NCBI RefSeq assembly: GCF_000143985.1 | Contig: NC_014364.1 | Location: 2,418,001 to 2,482,000 of the forward strand | DNA from: Sediminispirochaeta smaragdinae DSM 11293 | GTDB lineage: Bacteria > Spirochaetota > Spirochaetia > DSM-16054 > Sediminispirochaetaceae | DNA: 64,000 nt | Direction of reading: 5' to 3' | Shown here: positions 60,273 to 64,000 of the stretch, piece after piece | How the letters are laid out: the number at the start of each line of letters is the position of its first letter | How positions within the stretch are numbered: position 1 is the first letter of the stretch | The notes under the pieces: model-generated | What the model was told of the DNA's origin: nothing | The model's input: only the letters and a program-made list of their open reading frames with translations | The model's database searches: none | Program-made: the position numbers and the translations under genes

Positions 60273-60883
60273 TGTGTCAGCCTTCCAAATGAATCCACCA
60301 ACTCTTGATAGCTAGAAATCCCTAAGAAAAAAATGAGATCACCCTCAAGATCAAGGCTCTCTGCCCGAAAGCGGGTTTTGGCAATGATCAAAATCGTAGC
60401 ATCATCATCCTTTCTCATCTTGTCGATAATTTGCTTGATATTTCCTTCAAGATAAGCGGGAATCGAATAATTGAGTTTTAAATGGAGAATATTGCTCAGA
60501 GTCCCGACAACCCCGTTAATGACAACATTTCCAATCTCAAGAAGGCTTCCTGTACGTAAACTTTCCATATCGATGCCGGTATCTGCCTCCCCGCCTCCCG
60601 TGGCAAGAATCACCAGCTTATCTACATCGCCTGCACGGAAAACAAGATTTACCGTACCGGCGAGGGCTCCGAGAAATTCCATATTAACAGCCGCAAGAAG
60701 CGGATCGTTGGGCCGCAAGAGGAAATCGAGAAAATGTTCCTCCTCGACAATGGTAACGTCGGGAACATCAAGTGTGATATGAGAACCAAGCATCTTGTTG
60801 AGTATCTCTCCGCCTTTTCCCACCCCAATGTTTATCAACTCCCGCAACAACTCAAGATGCTCTTCTTTAATGGAAATACTCAC
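60269..60883 (-). CDS. CheC-like phosphatase
   Basis: 204-aa CheC/CheX/FliY-family protein. CheC dephosphorylates phospho-CheY. Two active-site-like repeats are visible: LRELINIGVGKGGEILNKML near residues 13-32 and LLEIGNVVINGVVGTLSNIL at about 114-133, both with the E-x-x-N core. It sits between the receiver (6 nt upstream) and the kinase, where it may set the phosphorylation state of the receiver. Confidence 0.87.
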   Translation of the reverse strand: MSISIKEEHLELLRELINIGVGKGGEILNKMLGSHITLDVPDVTIVEEEHFLDFLLRPNDPLLAAVNMEFLGALAGTVNLVFRAGDVDKLVILATGGGEADTGIDMESLRTGSLLEIGNVVINGVVGTLSNILHLKLNYSIPAYLEGNIKQIIDKMRKDDDATILIIAKTRFRAESLDLEGDLIFFLGISSYQELVDSFGRLTQ

Positions 60884-60889
60884 AACAGG

Positions 60890-61255
60890 CTACCTCGTCG
60901 ACTGAAAAAGCATGGCAACAGCAGGAAGAAGGGTATCGGGATGAGGAGGCTTACTGACAAATCCATTGGCCCCCGATCGTATACAACGTTCCCGAGTAGT
61001 TTCCTGGATATCAGCAGAGAGGACAATCACCGGGAGGGAAGGAAAATGTTTCCGAAGTCTCAAAAGGACCGCTTCACCTGACTCCCCCGGCATAAGAAGA
61101 TCCAGGAGAACCGCATCCGGCTTCTTTTCTTCTATCAAAATCATGCCCTCGTTACCATCAGAAGCTTCCAACACCTCGTGATCGGCAGATTCAAGGACCT
61201 TCCGAATCATCATACGTGCCACAAAAGAGTCGTCGATTATCAGTAACTTTGCCAT
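60890..61255 (-). CDS. CheY-like single-domain response regulator
   Basis: 121-aa receiver domain with no output domain. Conserved residues are IIDDS (acid pair), LLDLLMPG with the phosphorylated Asp, VLSAD (Ser switch) and VSKPP with the Lys. GAAGGA lies before the ATG. It is the first gene of the receiver-CheC-kinase operon. The lack of a DNA-binding domain suggests protein interaction output. Confidence 0.94.
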   Translation of the reverse strand: MAKLLIIDDSFVARMMIRKVLESADHEVLEASDGNEGMILIEEKKPDAVLLDLLMPGESGEAVLLRLRKHFPSLPVIVLSADIQETTRERCIRSGANGFVSKPPHPDTLLPAVAMLFQSTR

Positions 61256-61348
61256 GGAAGATTCCTTCTCGTACTTGCATCAAAATGTCAGTAAATACTA
61301 TCATATTCCAAGTAATTAATTAAAGAGGCAGCCGAAGGAGAAAACCTT

Positions 61349-62017
61349 ATGTCAGTAAACAGTTGGCTGGAACAGCACATAACGCTCCACGACCATGACA
61401 ATCGTCGGGAAGAAGCGGCGAATGCCCTCACCCATTTTCTCGGCGCCATTCTTTCCGTCGGGGCCATTATCTGGATTTTCCTGCGCATTCCCTACTTTTC
61501 CAGGAGATCCATGATTACCGGCGCGTTTGTCTATGTTGTTTCGATGTTTGTTCTCTACACAGCATCGGGACTCTACCATGCACTTCCAAAGAATAATCTG
61601 AAGCGGATATGCAGGATCCTTGATCATGCAAATATCTACTTTCTCATTGCGGGAACCTATACGCCCATCTTTATTTTTCTTAATTCGAGGATCGGCTGGA
61701 TTCTGCTTGCTTCCGTATGGATCATATCCGCTCTCGGTGTCCTTTTTACCCTGGTTTTCTGGGGGCGTTACGGAGCTTTGCACGTTGTTTTTTATCTTGC
61801 TATGGGCTGGATGATTGTTTTCTTCTGGAAAGATATCATTCCCTTTCTTCCCAGCGGGCTTATCTTCTGGATTCTTGCCGGGGGCATTACCTACTCCGCT
61901 GGCGTTATTTTCTACGCCATGAAGAAGTTGCCATACTACCACGCAATTTGGCACCTTTTTGTTCTCGGCGGCAGTATCTTGTTTTTTATCGGATTTGCAG
62001 AAAAATTGTTTGGGTAG
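61349..62017 (+). CDS. Hemolysin III (HlyIII/YqfA) family membrane protein
   Basis: 222-aa member of the PAQR/HlyIII family with seven membrane helices. Family residues are EEAANALTHFLGA near TM1, LYHALP after TM2, LDHANIYFLIAGTYTPI around TM3-4 and HAIWHLFVLGGSILFFI at the end; the histidines form the proposed zinc site. GAAGGAG lies 8 nt before ATG 61349. Hemolytic activity is not implied; the role is probably membrane-lipid related. The acyl-CoA synthetase follows 4 nt after its stop. Confidence 0.93.
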   Translation: MSVNSWLEQHITLHDHDNRREEAANALTHFLGAILSVGAIIWIFLRIPYFSRRSMITGAFVYVVSMFVLYTASGLYHALPKNNLKRICRILDHANIYFLIAGTYTPIFIFLNSRIGWILLASVWIISALGVLFTLVFWGRYGALHVVFYLAMGWMIVFFWKDIIPFLPSGLIFWILAGGITYSAGVIFYAMKKLPYYHAIWHLFVLGGSILFFIGFAEKLFG

Positions 62018-62021
62018 AATA

Positions 62022-63758
62022 ATGTTGCAGATTGAGAAGTATATTGCGGATTGGCCTGACATCGAGTTTCCCAATTTCATTGCCTGGCTTGAGGAAAGCG
62101 AAAAACAGTGGTCAGGAAGAGAGGCTCTCAGATACCGAAGAGGCAACGAACGAAATTTTACTGTCTGGACCTATCGACATCTTGCAGAAGAAGCGAGAAG
62201 AATCGCACGAGGGCTTTTGGATTTGGGACTCGAAAAAGGCGACCGGGTTGCCTTATGGTCGGAAAATCGTCCCGAATGGTGTGCCATATGGCTTGGAAGC
62301 GTGATAGCGGGACTTGTCATCGTTCCCATCGATTTTCTATTGCATGATCATGAGTGCAAAAATATCATCGATTTCGCCGAGCCGAAAGTGGTATTCCTCC
62401 CCTCCCGAAAAAAAATATTGGCAGATATGTTCGCGGATACGGCCTTTCGGCCCAAGCGATTTGTCCTTATCGACGATGATTATCTTCTTTTTGGACAGGG
62501 GGCTGAAAATCATCGATTACCCAAGTCCTGCGATATTCTCCCTGATGATCCCGCTTCCCTTATTTTCACCTCCGGTACCACAGGATTGGCAAAGGGGGTC
62601 ATGCTCAGTCACCACGGCATCATTGCCAACGCAAACGCCTCTATACTTGCTCTTCCAATATATAAAGATGATGTTTTCATGACGATACTTCCCCTCCACC
62701 ACACCTATCCCACAACCTGTTCCTTTATTTCCCCCCTTTCGGTTGGGGCTTCCTGTACCATTGTTGAAAAACTGGTCGGTAAGAAAATTATTGCGGATGT
62801 CAAAGATTCGGGGGGAACCATCATGATTGCGGTTCCTCTTCTCTATGATAAAGTAAAGGCCGCCATCGCCCAAGGTTTCAATGCCCTTCCCGCTCCCCTA
62901 AGGACACTGCTTTCTCGGTTACAATGCCTTTCTCTTCGCTTTGTCCAAAGGGGAAATCGTAATTTTGGAAAGCGGCTGTTCTTCGGACTGAGAAAGCGCA
63001 TAGGCCTTTCGTCGGTCAGATTGATGGTGGCAGGAGGGGGGCCTTTGAACGGAGAGACCGCCGATTTCTTCGATTCCCTCGGATTCTATATCGTCCAAGG
63101 CTATGGAATGAGTGAAAATGGGCCCTTGATCACGACCAACACCATGAAATATAAGAACAATAAATCGGCAGGCTTGGCTGTCAAGTATACAACGATAAAG
63201 ATAGTGGATCAGAATGAGGAGGGAGTTGGAGAAATCTGCGTAACATCGCCCTCACTTATGCTTGGGTACTTTAAAAATCCCGAAACAACTGAGCAGATGT
63301 TCACGTCGGACGGCTATTTGAAAACTGGAGATTTGGGCTATCGTGACCACGATGGTTTTCTATTCATTACCGGTCGAAAGAAAAATCTTATTGTAACTAT
63401 GGGCGGAAAAAATATCTATCCGGAAGAGATTGAGGTGCAATTCGAACAGTCGCGTATAGTCGCGGAGATTCTCGTGCTGGGCCGGAAAAGCGAGGAACAC
63501 GGGGGAGAAGAGGTCTTTGCAGCCATTGTTCCAGGCTATGAATACATTGCAGAGACCTTTCCTGAAATCGCAGGGCAGCGGGAAGCCATCAGAGCGTTGG
63601 TGAAAAAAGAGGTTGAACAGGTCAACAGAGGCCTTGAGTCCTACAAAAAGATATCCGACTTTATATTGAGAGACGAGCCTTTTGAGAAAACATCTTCACA
63701 AAAAATAAAACGCTACCTCTATCGAGAATATGAGATGACAACGAGTAACGGCGATTAG
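62022..63758 (+). CDS. Long-chain fatty acid-CoA ligase (AMP-binding), second copy
   Basis: 578-aa adenylate-forming ligase, paralogous to the protein at 8748-10481. Its loop is SLIFTSGTTGLAKGVMLSHHG, with VQGYGMSENGPL and SDGYLKTGDLGYRDHDGF. TGRKKNLIVTMGGKNIYPEEIE matches the other copy almost word for word, and the C-terminal Lys is in SSQKIKRYLY. ATG 62022 lies 4 nt after the hemolysin III gene stop. Long insertions around residue 300 are shared with the paralogue and suggest the same FACL subfamily. Confidence 0.92.
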   Translation: MLQIEKYIADWPDIEFPNFIAWLEESEKQWSGREALRYRRGNERNFTVWTYRHLAEEARRIARGLLDLGLEKGDRVALWSENRPEWCAIWLGSVIAGLVIVPIDFLLHDHECKNIIDFAEPKVVFLPSRKKILADMFADTAFRPKRFVLIDDDYLLFGQGAENHRLPKSCDILPDDPASLIFTSGTTGLAKGVMLSHHGIIANANASILALPIYKDDVFMTILPLHHTYPTTCSFISPLSVGASCTIVEKLVGKKIIADVKDSGGTIMIAVPLLYDKVKAAIAQGFNALPAPLRTLLSRLQCLSLRFVQRGNRNFGKRLFFGLRKRIGLSSVRLMVAGGGPLNGETADFFDSLGFYIVQGYGMSENGPLITTNTMKYKNNKSAGLAVKYTTIKIVDQNEEGVGEICVTSPSLMLGYFKNPETTEQMFTSDGYLKTGDLGYRDHDGFLFITGRKKNLIVTMGGKNIYPEEIEVQFEQSRIVAEILVLGRKSEEHGGEEVFAAIVPGYEYIAETFPEIAGQREAIRALVKKEVEQVNRGLESYKKISDFILRDEPFEKTSSQKIKRYLYREYEMTTSNGD

Positions 63759-63784
63759 CCCCTCGCGGTCGCACACAGCAAGGT

Positions 63785-64000
63785 CTATGAGGCAGAAAGT
63801 TCGATTTCGATTCGTTCCTTACCCTTACCGATATTTTTGCGGCCGAGTTGCAACGGACCGATCTCTCCTGTCCGTTTGAGATGGGTTCCGCCGCAGGGAA
63901 GAGAGCCGAAGCCGGCTATACGCCAAAAGCGCCTGGCCGCCGTTTTATCCGAGAAGTCACTAATAATGGGAACATCTTCTGCTACAAGGGCTAAAGCCTG
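63785..64000 (-). CDS. AlaX-type alanyl-tRNA editing protein, C-terminus only
   Basis: The last 71 codons of a gene extending past the right edge. The sequence LPCGGTHLKRTGEIGPLQLGRKNIGKGKERIEIEL matches the zinc-binding CGGTH and KGK block of AlaX proteins, which hydrolyse Ser or Gly mischarged on tRNA-Ala. The same block occurs inside AlaRS, but here the protein stops 15 residues later, as AlaX does. The N-terminal HxxxH motif is not in the window. Confidence 0.85.
   Translation of the reverse strand, partial: QALALVAEDVPIISDFSDKTAARRFWRIAGFGSLPCGGTHLKRTGEIGPLQLGRKNIGKGKERIEIELSAS

Noticed and set aside
1-64000. CRISPR arrays, tRNA or rRNA genes, prophage
   Set aside because: No repeated-spacer pattern, no cloverleaf-like intergenic segment and no phage structural genes were seen; most gaps are under 100 bp.

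Overview
The window looks like a chromosomal segment of a free-living, fermentative spirochaete, probably of the Spirochaeta/Sediminispirochaeta group. This is an inference from gene content and was not checked by a search. The clues are a FabV/TER-type enoyl reductase, chemotaxis parts scattered as single genes, a futalosine/MTA-type nucleosidase, several lineage-specific small proteins, and mid-GC DNA. It is ordinary core-genome sequence with dense, tightly coupled operons. I see one insertion sequence, no CRISPR array, no prophage, and no tRNA or rRNA gene.

Layout. 1-3608 (minus): a sugar ABC importer (binding protein, two permeases) followed by a ROK sugar kinase cut by the left edge. 3889-5970 (plus): a methyl-accepting chemotaxis protein. 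5992-10481 (minus): acyl-CoA synthetase, transglutaminase-like protein, YhbY and an iron-type alcohol dehydrogenase. 10579-12519: ftsH, converging on bpt. 13373-21106 (plus): hisD-like, folC, hisC, macrodomain, RqcH/NFACT, AMMECR1 and an unknown membrane protein. 21087-26106 (minus): FecR-domain protein, miaA, rpoZ, cytidylate-kinase-like, yicC and murC. 26107-29108: a leader with an intrinsic terminator, then yihY and capA. 29213-31849 (minus): zinc-ribbon protein, nucleosidase, HAD phosphatase and pyridoxal kinase. 31956-36297: phosphoglucomutase, MutY-like, AI-2E family protein and CheW.

36385-45876 is the metabolic centre of the window. accB-accC-accD-accA run left and fabH-fabD-fabG-fabF-fabZ-fabV run right from one shared 183-bp promoter region. 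Together they form nearly a complete type II fatty acid synthesis set, with no acpP present. An XRE-cupin regulator follows. 46676-56443 holds TrmJ-like methyltransferase, a class III adenylate cyclase, DUF445 and SH3 proteins, and a run of signalling-type genes: a 63-aa MshEN-like protein coupled to a TrkA_C membrane protein, a NMT1-domain/histidine-kinase fusion, and a caspase-like lipoprotein with an EF-hand. A 1.2-kb IS (56471-57705) lies just upstream of asnB. 59238-61255 (minus) is a receiver-CheC-histidine kinase operon. The window ends with a hemolysin III family protein, a second acyl-CoA synthetase and the C-terminus of an AlaX editing protein.

The most interesting points are: the MshEN-like mini-protein coupled to a TrkA_C protein; the secreted caspase with an EF-hand beside a fused sensor kinase; miaA with no ordinary start codon; a HisD homologue lacking canonical zinc and substrate residues; a MutY homologue without an Fe-S cluster; and an orphan terminator/leader in front of yihY.
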